From: Nipponacmea schrenckii | Lineage: Eukaryota; Mollusca; Gastropoda; Lottiidae | Direction: 5' to 3' | Assembly: GCA_030562195.1 (NCBI GenBank) | Contig: JAUJPP010000005.1 | Span: forward strand, 23,051,106 to 23,115,105 | Length of the DNA stretch: 64,000 nt | In this document: in pieces, positions 40,157 through 52,790 of the stretch | Numbering within the stretch: position 1 is the stretch's first letter | Layout of the letters: every line of letters begins with the position of its first letter | Position numbers and translations under genes: made by a program | Notes under the pieces: model-generated | Database searches by the model: none | Seen by the model: only the letters and a program-made list of their open reading frames with translations | Told to the model about the DNA's origin: nothing

Positions 40157-40957
40157 CAGTATATCCTGCTCATACGACCACCTTTATTAAGAGCCCACCT
40201 TCAATAAGCGACCACAATAAATTCCCCCCCTACGAGTTTTCAATGTAATTATCGACTAATAAGCGGCCACCTTCATTACGCGACCAGCGGCCATGTATTA
40301 TACTCCCAATTGATTAAAATAACTCAATTAAGCGACCATGACACTTTTGATTATCTCCCGTAACAAAAATCACGTTCACGCGTCGGTGATATTCAATGAG
40401 ATTATCGCTAATCGGTAATTAGATAATCTTCTACAGATTAATTCTATAGCTTGTTGCTGATTAATATTGAAAGATATCATCGTATTGAAAATTATTATAA
40501 AGTACTGTAAAAGCTTCAATATTTCGTTTTTGGTAAAATTTAGACTCCTGTAAATTTGATCAGAAAGCGAAATTAGGGTATTCCGGATGTTGTTATAAAA
40601 ACATATTAATCAGGTGAAAATGGAATAAAGCGTGTTACCGGGCAATTAAAATGCAAGTAAAGAAGAATATCTTATTGATTTAAGGTAGAGAATTTTGACT
40701 TTGAAAACGATAATAACTGTGAGAACTTTGGTATCTAATAGAAAATAAAATACGACATAATAGAGTATCCCGTCGGTAGATAGGAGATAGCATGCAAAAG
40801 CAGTAGAAACTATACATGTATGAGTAAAAGTAAGATCCTATGATTTCAAAAATGTCAAAACAAAATGTTCTTGCAGTTCCTCTCTTAAGAGGCCACCTTC
40901 ACTCAGCGACCGTTTTTGAATATTCCCTTGAGTGGTCTCTGAATGCAGGTTCTACTG
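40157..40957. mobile_element. pogo/Tigger-like MITE with TA duplication
   Basis: CAGTATATCCTGCTCATACG on the left; inverted on the right is CAGTAGAACCTGCATT. Each is preceded by TA outside (40155-40156, 40958-40959). Subterminal 'aagcgaccac' phrases occur in both orientations, as in Tigger-family ends. The 801-bp interior has no transposase. Confidence 0.7.
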
Positions 40958-42812
40958 TAGTAATTTACCACCACCAGATGTCTTATGTTTCAGAGACTTT
41001 AATATTAGAACTTGTCAAAAGGCAGATACAATAAGGCAAGATCCAAATACAGTCACATTCTCAAGTGTAAAGCAGCAATTAAACTTACCAAATAAAATAT
41101 CAAAAGACAATACAAGAACTATAATGACAACATTAATAGCCTTAATACAAGTATTACAGGCACTAAAAAAAAAAAAATTGTACGTCGAAATTAAATAATG
41201 TACAACTTGCAGTTGTGGATGTTTATCTAGGAATTTTATTAGAAAGTAACAGTAAATCAATTAAAGAATGCACAAAAAAGAATGTCTGAAAAGGGACTAA
41301 AAGTTTCAACCTCTTTATTTGTTCAAACCTGTAATTTGACTGTCTCATAGCACCATATTCAACTATGGTTGTGTATGAAAAATTTATTAAAAGAATTGTA
41401 AATCTCTCAATTTCAGCACCAACTGCTTTTTATTAAGCGAGCTGGGGCGATTTTCATTATGAGTTACTCATAACCAATGTATAGTGAACTTTTGGATAAA
41501 AATAGTTTTAAAGAAAGAAGAAAGGAAACACTACCTTGAGAAATTATAGTAAACTACAGGTATGAATAGTTAAATCTGTTTCTGTCACTATCATATGCTG
41601 CACAATGATACATGTTGCGGTGTTTAACATAGTGTACTTTCATTGTTATAATATAATTTATGCTATAGCAATATCTATTGTACTGTACATGTATATACTG
41701 AGTATAATGAATCAAATCAAATCAATAAGAAAAGTTGATCCTGACAATAGAAAAAGATGATAATATAAAATATAATAGAAAATTATTCACAAAATTAAAT
41801 TATTATATTAATTACTGGAAACAAATTAAATGAATAATCACTTATCCAACTAAAAAATGCCCATTGACTGATGATTGAACATAACTCCATTGACATTACT
41901 TGCACTTTAATTTTGAATTCATGATTTTGTAGTTTATTTCAAACTGAATTTTTATCTTAAATTAAAACTAGTGATTGCCAAGGCACACTTTCCAACTTAA
42001 ATGTCAGTATGAAAAAAACTTTGTTGATTGAAATCAACACACCAATTTCATAAAATTCTGACATACAATTACATATATCAGTACCTTAATATCCTTGATC
42101 ATGGTCAATAACTCAACAAATAGTTATATTATAACTAGGGGTGTACAAAACTGCAGGCCTACAATTCTTGTTTAGGGATTATTATAGAATAAAAAGCTTA
42201 TAAATTTATTTCCTTTGACCGAAATTTGAAATAAAAAGAAAAGATTTCAGGCCTCATGTACCAACATCACATTTTGTTATTTTCAGGTATTCAGGTATTT
42301 CATGAAGTACTGGTAAATGAAATGCTTACAACTTTTTATGTGACAACATCATAAAATTCAATTTTTAATTCAGTCATGTTTAACCCTCTCCAACACTAAA
42401 TATTATTTTAAACAAATATCAAACTCACTGATGAGAATTTTTTTTTAGTAATGGTAGTCCTACAATATTTTTTACATCAATATCACACCTAAACCAGAAC
42501 TTGCGGTGGCTGTTACATATTCTAAAATGTAGGATGCAGTTGAGTAAATGGATCATTGTCATATTGGAGGGGCACCTGGTCTAACTGGATTTCAAGAATG
42601 ATAAATTTATCTATACAAAACCAATGGAATAATCAATTTAGCCTCCACTTAGTCTGATGATTTTGAAAAACTGAAAATTACTAAAATTGAAGATCAAACA
42701 ATCTAATACCATCAAAATGGTGATTGATACCAGTCATATGTTTTTCAATTTTGTCAGTTACAGCTACTCATGTGCTATGATCAGTCATACCGTCAAATGA
42801 TTTAGCTTTTAG
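40958..42812. other. AT-rich intergenic sequence
   Basis: No gene, RNA or repeat end recognised. Short frames at 41015-41260 and 40932-41198 overlap on opposite strands and look random. Confidence 0.5.
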
Positions 42813-43927
42813 CAGTCTGCCGCAAACCGCAAAGAACCGAAAAGAAGAAACTAATAACCGCAAAGAACCGAAAAGAAACCGAAAAGAAACTGAAAAGAAC
42901 CGAAAAGAAACTGAAAAGAACCGAAAAGAAACAGACAACAACCGAAAAGAAAAATGAATAAGATACATGTATACTAGTATTCGGCTCTCTTAATTAAAAA
43001 AAATTAAATTATCGTAAATTACGTAAAAAATTTTCTCTTAAGATGTGTGTATTATCAACAATATACATAATTTTGTTGATCAGTAAATTGTCAGCAACCG
43101 ATAAACTAACACGTCAAGGTGAGATCAGAGTAATTAAATAAAACCCCCATTTGTATAATACACAATAAAGGATTAGGTAATATGTCAAGCATTTAAAGGG
43201 AATTTTAATAATATTTGTCATTTGTTAGGTTTTTTTTATTACATTGTTTCACAAATAATTAATTCAATAAAATTCAATTAAATAATAAAACAGACGGTGT
43301 ATCTCAGAAAATCTTGACAAGATTCCAACCATCCATCCTTGAGCATTCAAGACCTATTCAGACAGGTGCAGATGGGAATTGTCTTTACAGAGCTGTTTCT
43401 ATTGCGGTGTATGGCAATGAAACTCATCACTTAAATCTCCGTGCCAGAACTTGGATGGAGATTGTTAGCAACCAAGAATGGTACGATACAACCAACCCGG
43501 CATATTGTTCACCTTTTAAGGCAGATAATCATCTGGTTCTTGCAGATTTCGACCAATACATGAAGTCTACTGCCGTTGAATCTACATACTCAGATATGAA
43601 CCACATCCTTGCACTCAGGCTAAAATAATTGACACCGTTATAAATACAGAAATGGTTCTAAACAAAGAAATAGTCGTTGTCTCTGACGAGGAAGCAGCTT
43701 TAACGTGAGCAATCGCTTCATGTTTTCCGGTAGGCCATCACATACTATGCTCTAAACATTAACAACAAAATGTAAAACGATTTTCAAAAAATAAAGTTGG
43801 AATGTCATCTAAAAGCAGAAAAACAATTGCTGTGACATGTTTCCATTTTTTTCTTTTCGGTTGGTGTCTGTTTCTTTTCGGTTATTAGTCTCTTCTTTTC
43901 GGTTCTTTGCGGTAATTAGACGGACTC
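42813..43927 (+). mobile_element. Mutator-like element (MULE) with 8-bp target duplication
   Basis: GCTTTTAG flanks both sides (42805-42812, 43928-43935). The ends are long inverted repeats built of CCGAAAAGAA units: on the left CCGCAAAGAACCGAAAAGAA..., returned inverted at 43853-43927, with the left arm lengthened by extra units. The interior carries an OTU-like segment and a MULE catalytic fragment. Long TIRs and an 8-9 bp duplication are typical of MULEs. Confidence 0.8.
43272..43850 (+). pseudogene. OTU-protease-like segment joined to a MULE transposase fragment
   Basis: The first frame (to the stop at 43626-43628) has ADGNCLYRAVSIAVYG, the catalytic Asp-Gly-x-Cys motif of OTU cysteine proteases, followed by HHLNLRARTWMEIV. 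In the next frame from about 43618, VVVSDEEAALT and, after an in-frame stop, AIASCFPVGHHILCSKH match the second catalytic Asp region and the C..H of MULE transposases. The distal OTU His and most of the transposase are missing, so it is internally deleted and broken. The pairing suggests the parent element encoded an OTU domain and a transposase. Confidence 0.65.
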
Positions 43928-44105
43928 GCTTTTAGTACCTTTGAAAATTCAACTGGATGTGGAAATGTTCTAATGCAGCTGGATGAGCAAAAAAATTCAC
44001 TTTACAGTTAACAAACACAAACTGTTTGTGTTTAATCCTGTTTGATCTTGTTTTAGCCGTGGCTTTGTTAAAAAAAATTATTAATTTCAAAATTGATATA
44101 GATCT

Positions 44106-44265
44106 AGAACCTTAGTGGCCTCATGTGAAAATGACTGATATTTTGCAATGGAAATTCACCTCTGCTCCTTATAGTCCTTTGTCATAGAACCTTAGTGGCC
44201 TCGTGTGAAAATGACTGATATTTTGCAATGGAAATTCACCTCTGCTCCTTATAGTCCTTTGTCAT
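44106..44265 (+). repeat. 80-bp direct tandem duplication
   Basis: Two nearly identical copies starting AGAACCTTAGTGGCCTC at 44106 and 44186, differing at one base. The lack of divergence means it is young. Confidence 0.95.
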
Positions 44266-47193
44266 CAAATTTCCAACCCTCCTTTTTTCTTTATCAATGC
44301 GTATGTTCATCTGCACAAGAAAAGAATAGGGCCAATCTACGAGTACAATGTACTACAATGTAAAACAAAAATATGTTTACTATTAATAATAAATATATTA
44401 TTAAGTAGTATTGTTATTGAAATTGAATGAAGAGTTGTAGGGCCTACTACTCAACGACATTAATTAGGGTAGACTGCATTCTCATTAAATACTAATGAAT
44501 GAAAATCAAACAACTCACCTAATTATTAGAATTTCTTATTTAACAACAACATGTTAAAATCGCATTACATAAAATGGCAGATATTGTTAATTATTGATTT
44601 TCTGTTTTTATTTTTTCAGTACAGGTAATTTATGTTCATCCAGACGCAATATAATGGGGTAACGTTCTGGAGTACACGCACTTATGAAAAGTCTTAAGAT
44701 TATCATTATCCAATGTTACCAAGGTGATGAATCGTTTCTATATCATTAAGGTTGTTTGTTTTATCAATCAATTTATTTTCGGTAAAAGTAAGGATGAAAT
44801 TTTATCAATCATGACACTATCTTAGCGTCAGGCCTCGACACTCGGGTTGACTGGAACAAATAACAAAATAGTCCACATTATCCAGGCAGTACATATAGAG
44901 AACCAGCTATCTTGAAGGGATTGCAAATTGTTCATAAATCATATTATAATGCGATGTCACATGAGTTATTCCAGTGGTTTTTGACAGACTCAATCGCAAA
45001 AGGGGCTTAGGTTTTCTAGAATAAATCATAAGGTGTTTTCATCGCACGTCAGTAGGTATAAACATCAATCCGTCACTAAACAAGTCAGATGACAGTTTCG
45101 ACACACGTCAGTAAAATCCTCAATACTCCAGTCAATCCGTCACTAAACAAGTCAAGGAACTGTTATTCGCTACCAGTCAAATAAAATGCACTATGTGAAC
45201 TCTCTTAAACGACTGCTTTTTGACAGACTCGATCGCAGAGTCAGTATCATAAGGTGTTTTCATCGCACACCAGTAGGTAAAAATAATCAAGAAATAAACA
45301 ATGTTGGTCTCAATCCGATCAGCATAAGGTCAGAATTTCGTTTTTTTCTTTCTTCATTGTAATCTAATATCATTTGTGTGGAGGCCATGTTCACCGAACA
45401 CAGATTGTAATGTAGAATCTGTGTCAAAATATCCATACGAATTGTGGGATACGAGTGAATTCAAAGTAGCCTAGAGGGTTATGGCTGGTGAGATTCAAAG
45501 TCGAAATTTAGTAACGTATTCTTCATGACAAGCTGTGATTGGTGAACATGTCCTAGTTATAAATCTTGTAAGATCTCAATGGAGAAAGAAAAATGTCAGA
45601 AAAAAGAAACGAAATCAATCTTATTAATATAAGATTGATTTTGTTCATACATTATTAATACGTCTACCTTGTTTTGTTTTTTTTTAAATAAAATGCTGGA
45701 AGATGGTAAGAGAGCACTTGGAGGTCTTGGTTTTGGTGAGGGTTAGGGGTGATTAAACTATTGGACTATCAGTACTGTTAAATAATGTTCAAAGTCAAGA
45801 CGTCATCTTGGCTACGGAAAATGCGAAAGTGGTAGATTTTATGTGATTCCTGCTAAAGATAACCACATAAGAGTGGAACCAAATGGATAGAGTATATGAG
45901 TTCTAAACATATTTATTCTCCCTAATATGAATATTTCACGAAAGCATTTCATCCAATCAGATGCAAGAAACTTGGCTAACAAAGTCAGCGTCATTATCTT
46001 CATGACATTAAAGATGGACGAGAACGACATTATCCGACTTATCACTATCAGTTAAGACAAGCAGAATTATTATGAGAATATGATGTCATTGGAACCCAAT
46101 GAAAGCACACAAAATCTAGTAAAAGGAAACAAATGTTTTTGGAAGAAAATCGCCCTTTTGAATGTTTTTGGGGTGGAAAGTAAAATCAAGGGATTAAAGG
46201 GATAGGCCAAAAAGGATTAAGGCCTGGAAGAGTTGTCAATCAACTTTGTAGAAGACGGTACGATGATTCTGATTTGATTTTTTTTTCTAGTATAGATATT
46301 AATATCGAGTTAAGCCTAAGCTTGTATTTAATATCTTGATCACGATAATACGAAATATTGTGTCCATCTAGACCCAGAACCCTAGTCTTGGTAATGAGTT
46401 GAAAACATAACTTTATTAGTATTATTCAGAAAGTATTATTAAAGAATCTAAAAGATTCCCTGAAGAAATGCATTGACAAAATGAATAGTTTAACCAAACG
46501 GGAGCTATAGCAACAAACTTACCAACTTGTAGATATTTCGCTCAAATGGCATCTTTGAACGAAACAACATCTAATAATCAAATAATCGATATTAAAATCG
46601 CCATCAAATTCTAGTGAGGACCTTACAGAAATTCAATCATCATACTCAAGTTGAAAAAAGAAGTTCTAGTGTATAGATCGACCAATATTACAAGTTGATC
46701 AACGAAAGATGCTACCGACTTACTTAAACTATACGGCAATATAAAGAATCTTCATCATTATTCTCGACAGATTTTTTAAATATATTATCACAGTCACTCA
46801 GCTGTTTAAGGATAATTCAAAAATTTAAATCACTACCGAGTATGAAAAAGCGATTGGCAAAAATCAAAGTCAGTCAGTTACTTTTTGATAACTTGCAATA
46901 AAATTGCAACAAAATTAATGATAACATAATTGATTTTACAATAAAATTCAGTGTTGGAAAATGAACAGGTTTATTTTTTTTTTAACAGAACCCACTTCAA
47001 GTACCGTATTTTTTCAATTAACGATTTATCAACATATTCAAAGATGTCGATGCCAGTCGCACTATAAACAAAATAAAATAAGTTAAGAAGTCTTTCTGCT
47101 TTTTTTTTTCTTTTTTTTTTATATATATATATATTGAAATAAGTAGACCCTGACAGGACAGGCGCCTACATTACGATATGCTTTCTTTCAAAA
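44266..47193. other. Intergenic sequence with scattered direct repeats
   Basis: Around 45000-45300 several phrases recur (TTTTGACAGACTC.ATCGCA, ATAAGGTGTTTTCATCGCAC, CAATCCGTCACTAAACAAGT), indicating an old duplicated segment. No gene found. Confidence 0.5.
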
Positions 47194-47504
47194 TGTAACC
47201 TGATCCGTTCAATATTAGTTACTATTAATATGTTTGGTACGGATCAGTTACTGAAATACTCTCCACCGGTCAGCTTAATTTCGACATGATTTGTGAGTGG
47301 TGTTGGCCAGATAGAGAGATATAAGTATAATACTGGTCAGAGTTAGGGAGAGATTGGAGTTAACCGCTGTTCTGACCAGACATGCCTACATGTAGCAGTG
47401 TATAATTGATATGATTATGTTGTACTAGTACTAAAAGTGTTCCTCAATGGTTTAAATATATCTATAGATGTTAATGACGTGTGTTGTATTTTCTGAACGT
47501 TACA
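47194..47504 (-). mobile_element. Solo LTR, copy 1
   Basis: Starts TGTAACCTGATCCG, ends GAACGTTACA, with AAAA on both sides. Inverted relative to the copy at 59661-60027, with which it shares GTTACTA...ATT, GGTCAGAGTTAGGGAGAGAT and CAGACATGCC...CATGTAGCAGTGTATAA. TG...CA ends with a 4-bp duplication point to an LTR left by recombination. Confidence 0.75.
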
Positions 47505-47514
47505 AAAAAGTCCC

Positions 47515-47730
47515 TATAATATACTTTCCTTCCTCCAGTAATCTGTCAGGACATGTTATGTTACCACTTTCAATCAAGGCAATCCATAGTATCACAGAAC
47601 AGGTTTCGTTGATAATTCTGCCAATAGCGGAAGGACTTGAAGCTTGAAGAAATAGTAGTTGGAGCATCGACCGTAACCAAATATATCTCAAACTAATGCA
47701 AAGACTTTCCATTTCGGAAACTGAAACTTT
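47515..47730 (-). pseudogene. PIF/Harbinger transposase fragment
   Basis: The minus strand reads MESLCISLRYIWLRSMLQLL and then SPSAIGRIINETCSVIL and TCPDRLLEEG. This is the helix-turn-helix block of Harbinger transposases (compare ERLCxTLRYLATGxS and STVSxIIxETCxAI). It is exactly the part missing between the N-terminal and DDE parts of the pseudogene at 50550-52338, but lies 3 kb away on the other strand. It is either a separate copy or a rearranged piece. Confidence 0.55.
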
Positions 47731-47749
47731 CATGCTTTTTTCTTTCCTT

Positions 47750-48117
47750 TTAATTAATATAATTATGGTGCTACTAAGGACAAGAGCCTTTCCAAGTATC
47801 AAGAACATCCGGAAATGACGAAAATTGCATTCACTATCATGTAGGCGTATGAAGTCATTCTCCTTTAGAACAAAATGACAGGCCTGTCGAATTTCTATGT
47901 CCACTTTTCTGTAAAATGGAAAAGTCATATAGGACCTTAAAAATAATTTGTACTCAAATTGTTTTATTCTATTCATTTGAACGATTTAAACAAAAGAGTT
48001 AACCTTACCTGGAAAAACTTGTACGTTCGAAGTAATCTCGGGCATCTTCAAAACATACTACTGTATATAGTGATATTAGACCGTACAAAATGAACAGACG
48101 GTGGAATACATATAATT
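47750..48117 (-). CDS. Two candidate coding exons of an unknown gene (48009-48117; 47750-47908)
   Basis: The first segment (TTTCAG acceptor, GTAAGG donor) has one fully open frame, LYVFHRLFILYGLISLYTVV and then CFEDARDYFERTSFS, with a hydrophobic helix. It joins in phase 2 to the second segment after TTTACAG: KVDIEIRQACHFVLKEND and RHFRMFLILGKALVLSSTI. Intact borders and matching phase make a real or recently dead gene possible. I do not recognise the protein, and the downstream end runs into the Harbinger fragment. Confidence 0.3.
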
Positions 48118-50231
48118 CTGAAAGACAAAAAAATATTTACGGAATAAACAGCTTGAGTATCTTTCAGACAATATTTTTCAAGTTTTATCTTGGTGCTGGG
48201 CCTGATAAAAGCTAGATAAATTATATTGAGGCCTCCAGAATAAGTTTATTAGGGGGCCATATCTCTTTACAACGTGGTTAAAGTCCGTTCGAGACGAAGT
48301 AACCAAAAGCTCCAGCGACATGGACATTTAAAGGAAAGCTTTTTGAAGTTTTAGTTAAAACTCTCAGATAACAATGATCAGAAGTGTAGAACTAGAATAG
48401 TTATCTAATACACCATATAATTTATCCAGAAGCAGATAATTTTTTATCAAATTGATGTATACAGAATTTTATAGCATAGTCTTTACTTGTGACCTAGGCC
48501 AGTGCTTCTATAGGAGATCATTTTTTTTAAAACCCCATACCATTATCTCCACCAGGTTTCCAACAATTGTTACTAAAACTTCAAGGTTATAATTTTACAA
48601 CTAATTGAGCACTCTACAGGGAAACCCATGCCAAACCAATACAATACACTTCGTTTGAACAATAACAATGACATTTGAAATATTTTAATAGTAAAAGATA
48701 TTTATTGCGCTGCAATTCAATCCTCGTGGAAATCCCCAAGGCCCAAAGACTAGTTTATTGCCTCACAAGAATCAGGAAGGCAGAGACTAATTAGGGTAGT
48801 GCGTTTGCAAGTTAGTGCTAGATCTGGACCTGTCTCAAAACACTTAAATCAACGAGATTACCGATTAACAGACCTCAAAATAATTCGAACTGAACAAGTA
48901 TATTATGAACAACCAGGTATCAATACTAAGAAGAGTGAATAGTAGTGGATAATAATTAAGCCTACAGCACCTGGTCAAGTTCCTCGAATATTCACCTTTA
49001 CCAAGAATTGCAGTGTTTATATAAAAGATCTAGTGATTGCCTACTAACTTTCATCTGTCATGATAATACTTATAATATTATTATATTATATTATTATGCA
49101 TTTTTCATTGTTCGTTTATTATATTTTCCATACGTTTATCTCCGGATTCTCGAGATTATGGATGATAACGTTTTATTTATTTTATATAATAATTTTTTAA
49201 CTAATTTCACCAACAAAACCCTTTCACTGAAGATTGTGCTTAACCGCAATGTTACAATCTACAAATCCCAATTATAATACGATAAATGCTGATGGGTAAA
49301 GAGTTCAATATCTAAACAGAACTTATCTTCTGGAAACCGAATTCAGAGATCGCAGTTTTGTTCTGATGGTATAACAGCATGCAAGTAAGCCAACATTTGA
49401 ACCAAAATACTACAACATCTGGCAATGGAACCTAGAGACATATTCATATCAGATTATAGTAGAATTCTTGGAAAGGGGGTCGAGAGCAGCCCCAAAATAT
49501 TGTGGACATCAGGTTTATTTTATTTCCCACAATGAAAATATGTTTTGCTTTTAATTTGTAGGTGTTACAAACAGAGAACTTTTCTTCTACAAGGTTTCAA
49601 CAAATATACCGGACTTTATAAAGCCCTATTATAGTTTACTTTACAATAATATACTTCGTATTTCATAAACTAATTATTATTTCAAACATCTTCAGTTTAA
49701 TTTTGTAAATATTTTCAGGTATATCTTACAATGTTTTTAATAATGAAAAATATTGTATTCTGTGCATTCTATCCCTTTCATCTTCAAATCTTTGATTTTA
49801 AAATATGTACACTATAGTTTTAGAAATCCATCAGATAAGGGGGGGCAATTTTTTACCTTTATATCACTTTCATCTGGGAATAAAATACTGACATCTACAA
49901 ATAATGTCAATCCTAATTCTACAAACCTAGCTGAAAGAAGTGCATCAATTAGAATTAGAATCCTTCTCTCTTTGCGATCCCCCTACCTTATGTCATGATC
50001 ATACCGATTTCCAATAAAAATTTGACTTATAAAAAACTGCTTTACTTACATTGAGTCCCTTATTCAAAAGTAAATCCTTAACACTATAAACGGCCATTTT
50101 AACATAGAATTTTGTTAGAATGAATCTTATACTGCGTTCTACTGACAAGCATAGTATAGCTTTTACAAAAATCGTGATAAAGGGATATAGGAGGGATGCT
50201 TTGCGAGTGGTTAATATTTACAATAGTTGTC
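48118..50231. other. AT-rich intergenic sequence
   Basis: No recognisable gene. The frame at 49753-49998 (+) has low-complexity content and no domain. Confidence 0.45.
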
Positions 50232-50549
50232 TAAGGCCAACTTTAAACGTCGCGCCCCAGTCGTGTCGAGCTTAATTCAAATAGCACGACTTTAGCGCGG
50301 CTTCGGCAAGGAAATAAAAATACCGATTTCATACAGTCGTTTTATTGCTTTAGCGATCTTGGCGGGAAACATTGCCACCATTTTTTAAAATGGCCTCCTT
50401 TTTCCAAACAAATGTTTTTATGCCTTATCTCTCGTGTTATGGCGACCAGGAAACGACGGATGGCTTGTTCGACATTACTGTCGATCCTAGTAGAATTTTC
50501 GCAGGAGAAAAATTCATCTGTTAACATCAGCATTTGAACACCTTAAAGC

Positions 50550-52338
50550 AAATCAACGTGTAGGACCTAGACGTCTTCAGCTTCAGAGAAATGCGGGATG
50601 GTTCGACATGGTTTTCAGTGAAGAATATGACAACGCCAGGTTTAAAGAACTTTTCCGAATATCTAGAGAAACATTTTATTATATATGAGATAAAATTAAA
50701 CATCGGTTACATATGAGGAGGTAACATACAAATAGTGGAATGCTTATTGTAAAGGCTACGAGCCTACAAAATTGTCGATTGCAGGCCCTGTCGAAAATCA
50801 GGACTGTTAAAGTTTTGACAGCAATTCAAGGCATTCTACTGGCCAAGATAACACGGCGAATCGTTTCGAAATCAATTTATTATGACGTAGCAAAGACTGT
50901 TATACATGGACGTGAAAACTGAAAGTAGAGAAATAAAGAATTCTCAGAGATCAATTCTCACAAAATAACGAAAGAACATACTGCCGAAGCTTACAAATTT
51001 ATAATAGAATGTTCTGGAATGTCTTATGAATAAAATTGAACTATAAGCATAAGGTTATTCTTTAAAATATACCTCCTTGAGCCTTTTAACTATTGTTTAC
51101 ATGAAATACGAAAATTGAAGCATGGCGGAGAAAGGAGAAATCCTTAGTTTTAATACGTACAATAAAATGAAGGTTTACAATATTCTATCCGAATATGAAC
51201 GGCAAATTAAGTACATATACACGCAAAAATATTACACAAATACAATTAATGCACCAATAACAATATAAAACATATATTAGTGCTATTCACGTAGACAAAC
51301 ACATGTGCCTAAGATGGAGAACAATGATGACTCCCGAAAAGGTTAACCGTAAGGCGTTTTTATCATATGCGCAGTACTACAGTAACACTTATATGGTCAG
51401 AAATGGTAACAAGTCATCTCCCCACCAAACATGCTTCGTTCCAAGTAGAGAAAATGATTGATATGGAAGCTTTTTGACAGTTCCCTTATGTGTGGACTGC
51501 TATAGATGGGTGCCACATTGCAATAAAATGTCCAATGGGAGGCGCCGAAGCCAGGAAAGAATATCACAATTTCAAGAATTTTTATTCTATTGTGTTGATG
51601 TCTAGTTGACGCCAGGTATCGCCTTTGTTTGGGGCTACTGTGGGTTTCCGGGAAATTCCCATGGCTCAATAATTTTTCAATCTACTGATATGTATAATCA
51701 AATAAAAGAAAACCAATTCCTGCAGAACGTTAACATACACATTCCTCCTTAAATTCTGGGTGACTCTGCCTTTAATTTTGAGCCATGGATGATGAAGGCT
51801 TTTACTAATGCTGTATTAACCGACAACAAAGATATTTCAATTACAGACTGAGTCGTGCCAGAATGGTTATTGAAGGGGCTTACGGGCAACTAAAAGGTTG
51901 TCGAAAAACAATCACTACAATTTAGTCTCCCTGGTATTCTATGTTGAAAAAAAAAAACACTTGTACTGCATTATTCTGAACATGGTTTTTTATTTCACTA
52001 AACATTAAATAACGATGGCTTGTTTTACTTTTTAAAAAAAAATGAATAATTCTATTCAATATATTTGCAAGGCGATGGTGTCTGCTGCTTCGAAAGTGTG
52101 AATCAGATTCAGATCTCGACAAAATTCTGACGTTAGCTTGTATATGCATATTTGTATTAAGAGAGGAGACACCGCTTTTGACATGACCATAGATCCAAAT
52201 ACAAATCAACGATGACCAAGGGAAGATATTGAGATTACATTTGATGAATACAGTAATATTACAGATACTAACAGACATGCTGCGAAAGTTAGAAACTGTT
52301 TGATGGAAAAGTTTTGGAGAAAGAAGGAAGGACATTAG
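50550..52338 (+). pseudogene. PIF/Harbinger transposase pseudogene
   Basis: N-terminal piece RNAGWFDMVFSEEYDNARFK and LFRISRETFYYI (50581-50690). The middle helix-turn-helix part is missing. Then QFPYVWTAIDGCHIAIKCP (first catalytic Asp), EYHNFKNFYSIVLMS, DMYNQIKENQFLQNVNIHIP, ILGDSAFNFEPWM (second Asp in GDSAF), and in another frame YRLSRARMVIEGAYGQLKG (catalytic Glu). The end is TDTNRHAAKVRNCLMEKF before TAG at 52336-52338. Stops (for example after IVLMS) and at least one frameshift near 51845 show it is dead, yet all three DDE-site contexts are still visible. Confidence 0.85.
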
Positions 52339-52598
52339 ATTAAATAGTATGAGGAGAAAGAAAATTCTGACAATGTAATACATAGTAACAAAAATGAAAT
52401 TCCATAACTTGGAAAACATGTTTAAGAAGAATGAAATAAATAAACGAAAAGTATGCACTTATTACCCCAAGTTTAAAATGTTCTTTGAATTTAAAAGATT
52501 TTAACGAAATTCAAAAAAAATGATCGGTTGGTCAACAAACAATTGAAACTTTTAGTTTATAATACAAATTTTCTGGAAAAGAATCAAATATATTCCTG

Positions 52599-52790
52599 TT
52601 ATCTTTGGTGTTGTTTTCTAAACAGTCTTAGCTCAGGTTCTCTTTGTTTTTCGTTAGGCCTTTCTTCCCTCGGAAATTTAATAACTTTTTCAGTTGGATC
52701 TTCAGACAATGCCTTTTCTAATAAGTCCATCACATTTTTGGAATCTGTAGCTACTTTTTGACTAAGTTGATTCAATATAAGTTAACTGTG
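52599..52790 (-). pseudogene. Possible C-terminal part of the Harbinger second ORF
   Basis: The minus strand reads NQLSQKVATDSKNVMDLLEK and then DPTEKVIKFPREERPNEKQR up to a stop at 52601-52599, after a possible ACACAG acceptor. Harbingers carry a second, Myb/SANT-like protein gene opposite the transposase, and the position and orientation fit. No Myb helices were seen, so this is inference from context. Confidence 0.35.

Noticed and set aside
51922..52458. Long minus-strand open frame of 178 codons
   Set aside because: It lies antisense to the C-terminal part of the Harbinger transposase pseudogene; its hydrophobic content is the shadow of that AT-rich frame.
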